A DNA stretch of 16,203 nt from Rhodoferax sp. UBA4409 (GTDB lineage: Bacteria > Pseudomonadota > Gammaproteobacteria > Burkholderiales > Burkholderiaceae_C), in the NCBI GenBank assembly GCA_002390825.1, contig DGQR01000142.1:4626-20828 (forward strand). Reading direction: 5' to 3'. Of this stretch, positions 1-6,115 are shown in pieces; the stretch's first letter is position 1, and each line of letters starts with the position of its first letter. The position numbers and the translations under genes were made by a program. The notes under the pieces were generated by a model. The model ran no database searches and was not told the origin of the DNA. It was given only the letters and a program-made list of their open reading frames with translations.

Positions 1-1229
1 ATGGCGTCGTCCACCACGATACCGATCACTAGCACCATGCCGAACATGGTCAGCACGTTGATCGACATGCCCAGCGCCAGCAGCGTGGCAAAGGTACCCA
101 GCAGGGCAATTGGCACCACGATGGTCGGGATCACGGTGTAGCGCCAGTTCTGCAAGAACAAGAACATCACCAGGAACACCAGCACCACAGCTTCGACCAG
201 GGTCTGGGCCACTTGTTTGATGGAGATATTGACGAAGCGCGAGCTGTCGTAAGGAATGCTCCACTTCATGCCCTGCGGGAAATAGGTTTCCAGCTCGGTC
301 ATGCGAGCGCGCACCGCTTTGGCTGCTGCCATGGCGTTGCCACTGGGTGACAGCTGCACGCCGATACCGATAGCGGGCTTGCCGTTCAGGCGGGCGGAGG
401 TGCTGTAAGCCTGTGCACCCAGCTCAATGCGGGCCACGTCTTTGAGGCGCACCGCAGAGCCGTCTGCATTGGATCGCAGGGTGATGTTGCCGAATTGCGC
501 CACGCTGCCCAACTGGCCGCTGACCACCACCGTGGCAGCAATGCCCTGGCCGGTGATGTTGGGCAAGTCGCCGATAGCGCCGGCAGACACCTGCGCGTTT
601 TGGGCGCTGATGGCGGCATTCACCTCGGAGGTCGACAGGTTGAACGAGGCCAGCTTGGCCGGGTCCAGCCAGATGCGCATGGCGCGCTCGGTACCAAACA
701 GCTGGGCCTGGCCGATGCCGGGCAGGCGCTGCAGTTCGGGCACGATGTTGCGCGAGGCGTAGTCACCCAGCTCGATGGTGCTGGTGTCCAGGTTGTCGGT
801 GGCCAGCATGGTGAACAGCAGGAAGTTCGAGCGCGACTTGTCCACCCGCACGCCTTGCTGGGTTACCGATGCAGGCAGGCGCGGTGTGGCCCGCGCAAGG
901 CGGTTTTGCACATCGACCTGGGCCATATCGGCGTCGGTGCCGGTCTCAAACGTCAGGGTCAGGGTGCCGGAGCCGTTGGCTTGCGACACCGACTCCATGT
1001 AGATCAGGCCGGAGGCGCCGTTCATTTCGCGCTCGATCACGCTCAGCACACTGTCTTCCAGCGTCTGGGCAGAGGCGCCGGGGTAGGCCACGTTGACCAC
1101 GATGGCCGGAGGCGCCACGGGCGGGTACTGCGAAATCGGCAGCTGGGTAATGGCAACGCCGCCCATCACCATGATGAACAGCGATAGCACCCATGCAAAG
1201 ATGGGGCGGTTGATAAAAAACTGGGCCAT
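1..1229 (-). CDS. RND multidrug efflux pump, inner-membrane subunit (AcrB/MexB type), N-terminal part
   Basis: This is the proton-driven inner-membrane pump of a tripartite RND system, which would work with the adaptor encoded just upstream and an outer-membrane channel. The gene runs off the left edge, so about 409 residues of an expected ~1040 are visible. The start reads MAQFFINRPIFAWVLSLFIM, the typical HAE1 start with the first membrane helix at about residues 10-28. A porter domain follows, then the next membrane helices. The last visible residues include the pair D407-D408, which is the proton-relay Asp pair of TM4 and has the same numbering as in E. coli AcrB, so there are no net indels over this stretch. 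The ATG lies 21 bases after the adaptor stop, which indicates one operon. Expression is probably controlled by the TetR repressor at 2702. Family assignment is very secure; the drug substrates cannot be read from the sequence. Confidence 0.96.
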   Translation of the reverse strand, partial: MAQFFINRPIFAWVLSLFIMVMGGVAITQLPISQYPPVAPPAIVVNVAYPGASAQTLEDSVLSVIEREMNGASGLIYMESVSQANGSGTLTLTFETGTDADMAQVDVQNRLARATPRLPASVTQQGVRVDKSRSNFLLFTMLATDNLDTSTIELGDYASRNIVPELQRLPGIGQAQLFGTERAMRIWLDPAKLASFNLSTSEVNAAISAQNAQVSAGAIGDLPNITGQGIAATVVVSGQLGSVAQFGNITLRSNADGSAVRLKDVARIELGAQAYSTSARLNGKPAIGIGVQLSPSGNAMAAAKAVRARMTELETYFPQGMKWSIPYDSSRFVNISIKQVAQTLVEAVVLVFLVMFLFLQNWRYTVIPTIVVPIALLGTFATLLALGMSINVLTMFGMVLVIGIVVDDA

Positions 1230-1250
1230 GGGAAAGTGCCTCGTGTGTAC

Positions 1251-2513
1251 TTATTTGCCCGCGGCCGATGCGGCAGCGGCAGGGGCGGATGCAGCGGCTG
1301 CAGGCGCACCAGCAGCAGCCGGGGCAGAGCCGGTCCATGGCACCGCCTTCACGGGGGCACCGGGCACCATCATTTTCTGGAATCCATCGACGATGACCTG
1401 GTCGCCTTCTTTCAGGCCGTCCAAAATCACCCATTGGCTGTTTTGGGCATTGCCCACCTTGACCGGGCGGGGGCCGGGTTTGCCGTCCTCACCCACCACC
1501 AGCACGGTGTCGCCCTGGTTGGTGCGGGTCACTGCTTGCTGGGGCAGCAAGATGCCGGAGGGCAGTTCAGCTTGCGACAGGCGCACACGCACGTACTGGC
1601 CGGGCAAGAGCAGGCCATCGCCATTGGGTACTTCGGCGCGCAGGGTGATCTGGCCGCTGGTGGCATCTACCGTCAGGTCGCTGAATAGCAGCTTGCCGGG
1701 TTTGGGCAGCTCGCTGCCGTCTTCCAGCACGATGCGCACCGGCACCGAGCCATCGCCCGAGGCGCGCAACTGCTTGGAGGCAATCGCTTTGCGCAGGCGC
1801 AGCACATCGGTGCTGGACTGGGTGAAGTTCACATACACCGAGCCGGTTTGCTGAATGGTGGCCAGCGCGGTGGCGTCAGCAGCACCCACCAAGGCACCTT
1901 CTGTCACTGAGGACTGGCCGATACGGCCGGAAATCGGGGCAGTGATGGTGGCGTAGGCCAGGTTGATGCGTGCGGTCTCTGCAGCGGCCTTGGCCACGCC
2001 CAGGTCGGCTTCGGCCTGGCGCTGGGTGGTTTGCAGGGTGGTGAATTCTTGTTTGCTGATGGCGTTGGCTTCTACCAGGGCCTTGTTTCGCTCCACTTGG
2101 GCAGTGGCTTGGGCCAAAGTGGCCTGGGCTTTCACCACAGTGGCTTGGGCGCTTTCAAACGCGGCGCGGTAAGGGCCGGAGTCCAGCTGGTACAGCACCT
2201 GGCCGGCTTTGACCTCGCTGCCTTCGCGGAACATGCGTTGCAGCACCACGCCGCTCACACGGGCGCGCACTTGGGCTACGCGCAATGCGCTCACGCGGCC
2301 GGGCAATTCCGATTGCAGTGCAACCGATTGGGGTGCAACAGTGACCACCCCGACTTGCGCGGGCGGCATGCCGCCACCGGGAGCACCACCGCCCTGGGCG
2401 CTGTCCTTGGCGCCGCAGGCGGCCAGGGCCACTGCAAAGGGAATGGCCATCAAAGCGAGGCGACCGGTGGATGATGAGGGTGCATGACCCAGGGTCTGAC
2501 GGAACAGCGACAT
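1251..2513 (-). CDS. RND efflux periplasmic adaptor lipoprotein (AcrA/MexA type)
   Basis: A 420-residue membrane fusion protein that links the RND pump to an outer-membrane channel. I chose the ATG at 2513 (MSLFRQTLG). It has an AAGGGAAA ribosome binding site just upstream, and it puts a signal peptide with lipobox LAAC and lipidated Cys33 at the right place; an in-frame start further upstream (2639) would bury that signal. After a Gly/Pro-rich spacer come the lipoyl halves (about 81-115 and 186-215). A long alpha-helical hairpin lies between them (about 118-185), with ISKQEF and ETARINLAY as in AcrA. Then comes the conserved SGRIGQSSVTEGALV stretch, followed by the beta-barrel and membrane-proximal domains. 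The last 26 residues or so are an Ala/Pro tail without obvious fold. It is first in the operon with the pump gene, and its promoter overlaps the palindrome at 2636-2657. Confidence 0.96.
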   Translation of the reverse strand: MSLFRQTLGHAPSSSTGRLALMAIPFAVALAACGAKDSAQGGGAPGGGMPPAQVGVVTVAPQSVALQSELPGRVSALRVAQVRARVSGVVLQRMFREGSEVKAGQVLYQLDSGPYRAAFESAQATVVKAQATLAQATAQVERNKALVEANAISKQEFTTLQTTQRQAEADLGVAKAAAETARINLAYATITAPISGRIGQSSVTEGALVGAADATALATIQQTGSVYVNFTQSSTDVLRLRKAIASKQLRASGDGSVPVRIVLEDGSELPKPGKLLFSDLTVDATSGQITLRAEVPNGDGLLLPGQYVRVRLSQAELPSGILLPQQAVTRTNQGDTVLVVGEDGKPGPRPVKVGNAQNSQWVILDGLKEGDQVIVDGFQKMMVPGAPVKAVPWTGSAPAAAGAPAAAASAPAAAASAAGK

Positions 2514-2630
2514 ACAGGTTTCCCTTGTGACAGAAGTAGTTGGGGCGGTAATCGGGGGAGTGGCTTGCCGGTAGTTTGATCTAGGGCAAACCCTCAGGGA
2601 ATAGCCTAGCAGACCGCAGCAATGAAGGTT

Positions 2631-2636
2631 AGTATA
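2631..2636 (-). promoter_or_regulatory. Candidate -10 box for the efflux operon
   Basis: On the minus strand this reads TATACT and touches the operator palindrome. The upstream -35 candidate (GAAACA, spacing about 18) is weak and would lie in the far half of the palindrome. It fits a promoter that is blocked by a bound repressor. This was assigned by eye only. Confidence 0.4.
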
Positions 2637-2657
2637 CATACATGCACGAATGTATGT
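2636..2657. promoter_or_regulatory. AcrR-like operator palindrome between the efflux operon and its TetR regulator
   Basis: Perfect 8-base half-sites ACATACAT and ATGTATGT are separated by six bases (GCACGA). From memory, the E. coli acrR/acrAB operator has the same half-sites with a six-base spacer. The site lies in the 188-base divergent gap. It overlaps the efflux -10 candidate and lies immediately upstream of a TACAAT box for the regulator gene, so one bound dimer pair could control both directions. Confidence 0.85.
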
Positions 2658-2668
2658 TTCTAAAAAAC

Positions 2669-2674
2669 TACAAT
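2669..2674 (+). promoter_or_regulatory. Candidate -10 box for the TetR regulator gene
   Basis: TACAAT lies 27 bases before the ATG of the regulator. At normal spacing its -35 position would fall inside the operator palindrome, which suggests autorepression. No good -35 hexamer is visible, so the call is tentative. Confidence 0.4.
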
Positions 2675-2701
2675 ACCCGCAGATTTCTATGAGGTCAATC
2701 C

Positions 2702-3328
2702 ATGGCCCGCCGCACCAAAGAAGAAGCTTTAGTTACCCGCGAATTGATACTTGACGCTGCTGAACGTGTGTTTCACCAGCGCGGGGTGTCGCGCACGTCC
2801 CTGCAGGAAATCGCCAAAGAGGCCGGTCTGACCCGGGGCGCGATTTACTGGCACTTTGAAAACAAAGGCGAGCTCTTTCACGCCATGATGGAGCGCGTGA
2901 CCCTGCCCATGATGGCGCGCATGACCGAGATCACCCCGGAGGACGAAGCTCGCCCGCTCGACAAAATTCGGCGCAATACGGCCGCCGCCCTCCAGGAGAT
3001 CGCCCACAACCCACAGGTGCGCCGCGTGTTCGAGATTGCTACCCAGAAGGTGGAGTACGTGGACGAGTTGCAAAGCGTGCGCGAGCGGCACATTGCCGGG
3101 CGCAATGACTGCATGGACGACATGCACCACCTGATGCAGCTGGCCCAAGAGAAGGGCCAGATGCGCCGGGAGATGGATATCCGCACCGCGACGCTAGGGC
3201 TGTTTGCGCTGATCGGCGGGCTCAAGTTCAACTGGTTGCTGGATCCGCAGGCCTTCGACCTCGAAGCTGTGGGCCTCGCCACGATTGATGCGTACCTGGC
3301 CGGCTTGAAAGCCTCGCCGGTTGCCTGA
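2702..3328 (+). CDS. TetR/AcrR-family transcriptional repressor of the divergent RND efflux operon
   Basis: A 208-residue one-component repressor. The start MARRTKEEALVTRELILDAA is characteristic of the AcrR/TtgR/MexZ group. The helix-turn-helix is at about residues 33-52 (TSLQEIAKEAGLTRGAIYW), followed by HFENKGELF, where DNA binding ends. The rest is the helical ligand and dimer domain. A GAGG ribosome binding site lies just before the ATG. It is divergent from the adaptor-pump operon, and a palindrome matching the AcrR operator lies between them. By family knowledge, binding of a drug or metabolite releases the protein from DNA and induces the pump. The target assignment is inference from position and operator; the family assignment is clear. 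Confidence 0.95.
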   Translation: MARRTKEEALVTRELILDAAERVFHQRGVSRTSLQEIAKEAGLTRGAIYWHFENKGELFHAMMERVTLPMMARMTEITPEDEARPLDKIRRNTAAALQEIAHNPQVRRVFEIATQKVEYVDELQSVRERHIAGRNDCMDDMHHLMQLAQEKGQMRREMDIRTATLGLFALIGGLKFNWLLDPQAFDLEAVGLATIDAYLAGLKASPVA

Positions 3329-3385
3329 TTGCTACTGATTTGATAGCTGCTCGCGCAATCAATATGTGCGCTAGGGCTTGATTTC
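3329..3385 (+). repeat. Short dispersed repeat, copy 1 (intergenic)
   Basis: This stretch fills nearly the whole 63-base gap between the TetR gene and yigZ. It begins TTGCTA, has the core AGCTGCTCGCGCA at 3345-3357, and has GCGCTAGGGCTT at 3368-3379. GCGCA and TGCGC can pair around an AT-rich loop, giving an imperfect hairpin. It resembles short dispersed repeats I recall from Comamonadaceae genomes. A diverged copy in the same orientation lies inside the aconitase gene at 10568-10624, with the same spacing between the two conserved blocks (33 of 57 positions agree without gaps; the 13-base core is identical). Confidence 0.75.
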
Positions 3386-3391
3386 ATTCAT

Positions 3392-4000
3392 ATGCCACAC
3401 ACACTAGCCGCAGCGGCACACAGCGAACTCACGATCAAAAAGAGCCGTTTCATCGGTTGTGTGCAACCCGTGGCCGACCGCGCGACCGCGCAAAAGGTGG
3501 TGGCCGGCTTGTGGGCCGAACACCCTACGGCCACCCATGTGTGTTGGGCGCTGATGGCCGGTGGCCACTCGGCAGCGGTGGATGATGGCGAGCCCAGCGG
3601 CACCGCCGGTCGGCCCATGCTCGATGTACTGCGCCACCATGACCTGGAGGGGGTGCTGGCTACTGTGGTGCGGTATTACGGCGGGGTGAATCTCGGGGCG
3701 GGTGGTTTGGTGCGCGCCTACACCGATGCGGTAGCGCAAGCGCTGCTCCAAGCTGACAAAGTGCCGGTCGTGAAACAACACGCCTTGCTGTGTGCCTTGC
3801 CTTACCCCCTGGAGGGGCGGGTGCGCCGGGAGCTGGAGGCCGCTGGTGCGGTGCTCGGCGCAGTGCAGCACAGTGTGCGAGTGACCATGGCTTTCACAGT
3901 ACCCGCAGATGCGGTGTCGAGCTTGATGACCCGCCTGAACGAGGCAGGTGGCGGGCAACTGGAGTGGCTGGACGCGACCGAAGCGCCCGCCACTGCCTGA
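3392..4000 (+). CDS. yigZ: YigZ/IMPACT family protein
   Basis: A 202-residue member of the UPF0029/IMPACT family. The first domain carries the family signature: SRFIG at 18-22, DDGEPSGTAGRPM at 64-76 and RYYGGVNLGAGGLVRAY at 94-110. A second, ferredoxin-like domain (DUF1949 type) covers about 130-200. Eukaryotic IMPACT proteins affect translation control through GCN1/GCN2. The role of the bacterial protein is not settled, and nothing here refines it. The length matches E. coli YigZ. The ATG has no recognisable Shine-Dalgarno sequence, and its leader is almost entirely the dispersed repeat ending at 3385. It is convergent with the MAPEG gene (22-base gap). Confidence 0.93.
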   Translation: MPHTLAAAAHSELTIKKSRFIGCVQPVADRATAQKVVAGLWAEHPTATHVCWALMAGGHSAAVDDGEPSGTAGRPMLDVLRHHDLEGVLATVVRYYGGVNLGAGGLVRAYTDAVAQALLQADKVPVVKQHALLCALPYPLEGRVRRELEAAGAVLGAVQHSVRVTMAFTVPADAVSSLMTRLNEAGGGQLEWLDATEAPATA

Positions 4001-4022
4001 AGCCCCGCCTTTAGCCGCTCAA

Positions 4023-4403
4023 TCAGCCGGCCATCACGGCGCCCACGAGGGTCGCCGCCAGCAAACCCATGATCGGGAAAAAGCCCATTACAAAACCCAG
4101 CGTGCGGCTCTTGGGGTCGTTGGCATAGGCCTTGAGGTAAACAAAGCGCCCGACGATATAGGCCACACCCGCGGCTGCACTCCACAGTGGTGACCAGAAC
4201 TGGGCGCTCAAATACATGGCAGGCAGCAGGGTCACCATTTGCTCCAGCGAGTTCATGTGCACCCGGTAGATGCGCTCAAACATCGGGTGCCCGGTGACTG
4301 CGGGTGCGTGTACCTCGTAGCGGCCCCGCGCCCAGCCGACAAGCATCCCGAAGCCCATGTACTGCGCAACCACCAGCACCGTGACCACATGCAACCACAC
4401 CAT
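4023..4403 (-). CDS. MAPEG family integral membrane protein
   Basis: A 126-residue protein with about four membrane helices. The signature ERIYRVHMNSLEQM (residues 43-56, the E-R-x-x-R-x-H-x-N-x-x-E pattern) is that of the MAPEG family, which includes microsomal glutathione transferases and prostaglandin/leukotriene enzymes. Bacterial members may act on glutathione-linked hydrophobic substrates, but no activity can be read here. An AGGGAGA ribosome binding site precedes the ATG. It follows the LysE-type exporter gene on the same strand by 34 bases, so the two are probably cotranscribed. A functional link between them is not evident. Confidence 0.9.
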   Translation of the reverse strand: MVWLHVVTVLVVAQYMGFGMLVGWARGRYEVHAPAVTGHPMFERIYRVHMNSLEQMVTLLPAMYLSAQFWSPLWSAAAGVAYIVGRFVYLKAYANDPKSRTLGFVMGFFPIMGLLAATLVGAVMAG

Positions 4404-4437
4404 GGCAATCTCCCTAATAAAAAGAGCAGAGCCTACC

Positions 4438-5094
4438 TTACCCCAGTGTCACTTGAGTCCACAAACCGTAGGCAATGTGGCCCATCATCGCGGCCACCAG
4501 CAGGTCCAGCACCCGCCACGCCACCGGGCGCGCAAAGAGGGGACTGAGTAGCCGTGCGCCAAACCCCAGCGTGACAAACCACAGCGCACTCGCGCCGCCG
4601 GCGCCCACCAGAAACCAGCCCTGCAAATCGGGTGCCTGCTTGGCCCCTACGGCGCCCACCAGAATCACGGTGTCCAGGTAGACGTGGGGGTTCAGGAGGC
4701 TGATTCCCAGCACTTGCAACACGGTGGTGCGCAGGCTCTGGGGTTCACCTTGCAATTGCGCTTGCAGTGCCTGCGGGGCCAGCGCCCTGCGCAAGGCCAT
4801 GGCGCCGTACCAGGCCACCACCGCTGCACCGGCCAGGGCCAGCGCGTTCAGCGCGCGCGGGTGTTGGCCCAGTGTTGCCGCCAGCCCGCTGACCCCGAGG
4901 GTCATCAGCGCGATATCGAGTAGGGCGCACACCATGACCACCGCCAGCACATGTTCGCGTCGCAGCCCCTGGCGCAGCACATAGGTGTTTTGCGCGCCGA
5001 TCGCCACGATGAGTGACAGGCTCAAAGTCAGCCCGGTGGTGATGGTGGGCAGAGCCGCTTGGAGGGTGGATAGATAAGAAGTCGTGTCTTGCAT
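4438..5094 (-). CDS. LysE/ArgO-type basic amino acid exporter
   Basis: A 218-residue inner-membrane exporter, probably for lysine and/or arginine. The hydrophobic pattern fits the usual LysE topology. Family motifs are visible: IVAIGAQNTYVLRQGLRRE near the N-terminus (LysE/ArgO have GPQN here; this protein has GAQN) and SLLNPHVYLDTVILVGAVG in the middle, the highly conserved LNPHVYLD loop. I chose the ATG at 5094; an in-frame TTG at 5118 would add eight residues and cannot be excluded, since neither start has a clear ribosome binding site. The gene is divergent from a LysG/ArgP-type activator, the arrangement seen for lysE-lysG in Corynebacterium. Export is therefore probably induced by excess basic amino acids. 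The exact substrate is uncertain. Confidence 0.92.
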   Translation of the reverse strand: MQDTTSYLSTLQAALPTITTGLTLSLSLIVAIGAQNTYVLRQGLRREHVLAVVMVCALLDIALMTLGVSGLAATLGQHPRALNALALAGAAVVAWYGAMALRRALAPQALQAQLQGEPQSLRTTVLQVLGISLLNPHVYLDTVILVGAVGAKQAPDLQGWFLVGAGGASALWFVTLGFGARLLSPLFARPVAWRVLDLLVAAMMGHIAYGLWTQVTLG

Positions 5095-5177
5095 GCCGGG
5101 CAGTATGCAAGTGAGCAAGGTGCTGTACTCATGAAATCTGCTACGCTGGAATTAGCCATACTTCATTGAGCTTGACC
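5095..5177. promoter_or_regulatory. Divergent control region between the exporter and its LysR-type activator
   Basis: This 83-base gap must hold both promoters and the activator site. Near-inverted segments CTCATGAA (5129) and TTCATTGAG (5162) are the best dyad I see. A CATACT box at 5157-5162 could be a -10 for the regulator gene. No convincing -35 is visible in either direction. Regulatory function is inferred from gene layout. Confidence 0.45.
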
Positions 5178-6074
5178 ATGTTGGAATCCACACTCCTTGC
5201 CACGGTAGCGGCCGTCGTGCGCGAAGGCAGCTTTGAGCGCGCTGCGCGGGTGCTGCACATCACGCCCTCGGCGGTCTCCCAGCGCATCCGCCAGATGGAA
5301 GAGCGGGTGGGGGCGGTGCTGATCGTGCGGGGGCAGCCTTGTACTGCTACCGAGGCAGGTGCCCGCATTTGCCGGCATGCGGATTCGGTGGCCATGCTGG
5401 AGCACGATTTGCGGCGCGACCTGCCGGCTTTGGCGCCGGAGGATGCGCAGGCCGAGCACACCACCATTCGCATTGCCATCAATGCCGACAGCCTGAGCAC
5501 CTGGTTCGTGACCGCCATGCGCGACTTCTGCGCGCAAAGCCGGGTACTGCTGGATGTGGCGGTAGACGATCAGGACCAGACCAACGAATGGCTGCGCCGT
5601 GGCCATGTGTTGGCGGCGGTGACCTCGCATGCCAAGGCGGTGCAGGGCTGCAAGGTGCGCAAGCTTGGCACCTTGCGCTATTGCGCTACGGCTTCGCCAG
5701 CCTTCATGCAGCAGCACTTTGCCAATGGGGTGAACGCAGACACCCTGGCCCGCGCACCCAGCATCGTGTTTGACCGCAATGACCGCCTGCAGGAGCGCTG
5801 GGTGCGCCGCCAGCTGCGCCGTGATGTGATGCTACCGGCTCACCGCTTGCCCTCATCGCAGGCCTTTGTGGATGCTGCGCTCGCCGATGTGGGCTGGGGC
5901 ATGAACCCGCTGCTCTCGGTGCAAGAGCACCTGGACAAACGCCGTCTGGTAGAGCTGGTGCCGGGCCGCGCGCTGGATGTGCCCTTGTATTGGCAGGTGG
6001 CCCAGCAACCTCTGCCCGAGCTGGAGCGCCTTACCCGCAGTGTGGTGGCTGCGGCAGGGGAGGCGCTGCTTTAG
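5178..6074 (+). CDS. LysR-family activator of LysG/ArgP type (basic amino acid sensing)
   Basis: A 298-residue LysR regulator. The winged helix-turn-helix is at about residues 18-43 (FERAARVLHITPSAVSQRIRQ). It is followed by TATEAG and by INADSLSTWF, a segment I recognise from LysG and ArgP at the start of the effector domain. The pattern LRRGHVLAAVTSHAKAVQGCKVRKLGTLRY also matches that subgroup. By family knowledge it activates the divergent lysE/argO gene when lysine or arginine is abundant. I start at the ATG at 5178; the in-frame TTG at 5166 adds only four residues. Subfamily confidence is good, because both the protein and its divergent partner point the same way. Confidence 0.93.
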   Translation: MLESTLLATVAAVVREGSFERAARVLHITPSAVSQRIRQMEERVGAVLIVRGQPCTATEAGARICRHADSVAMLEHDLRRDLPALAPEDAQAEHTTIRIAINADSLSTWFVTAMRDFCAQSRVLLDVAVDDQDQTNEWLRRGHVLAAVTSHAKAVQGCKVRKLGTLRYCATASPAFMQQHFANGVNADTLARAPSIVFDRNDRLQERWVRRQLRRDVMLPAHRLPSSQAFVDAALADVGWGMNPLLSVQEHLDKRRLVELVPGRALDVPLYWQVAQQPLPELERLTRSVVAAAGEALL

Positions 6075-6115
6075 CGCCTGCCTTTGCTGGATAGTGAACG
6101 ATTGAGAGCGTGTGT

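Noticed and set aside
495..1187. A 230-codon frame opposite the RND pump gene
   Set aside because: The minus strand encodes a clear AcrB-type N-terminus across this whole stretch; the plus-strand frame is a codon-bias shadow.
4404..4440. A possible third copy of the dispersed repeat in the exporter-MAPEG gap (AATAAAAAGAGCAGAGCC)
   Set aside because: The core AGCTGCTCGCGCA is missing and only short A-rich and AGAGC similarity remains.
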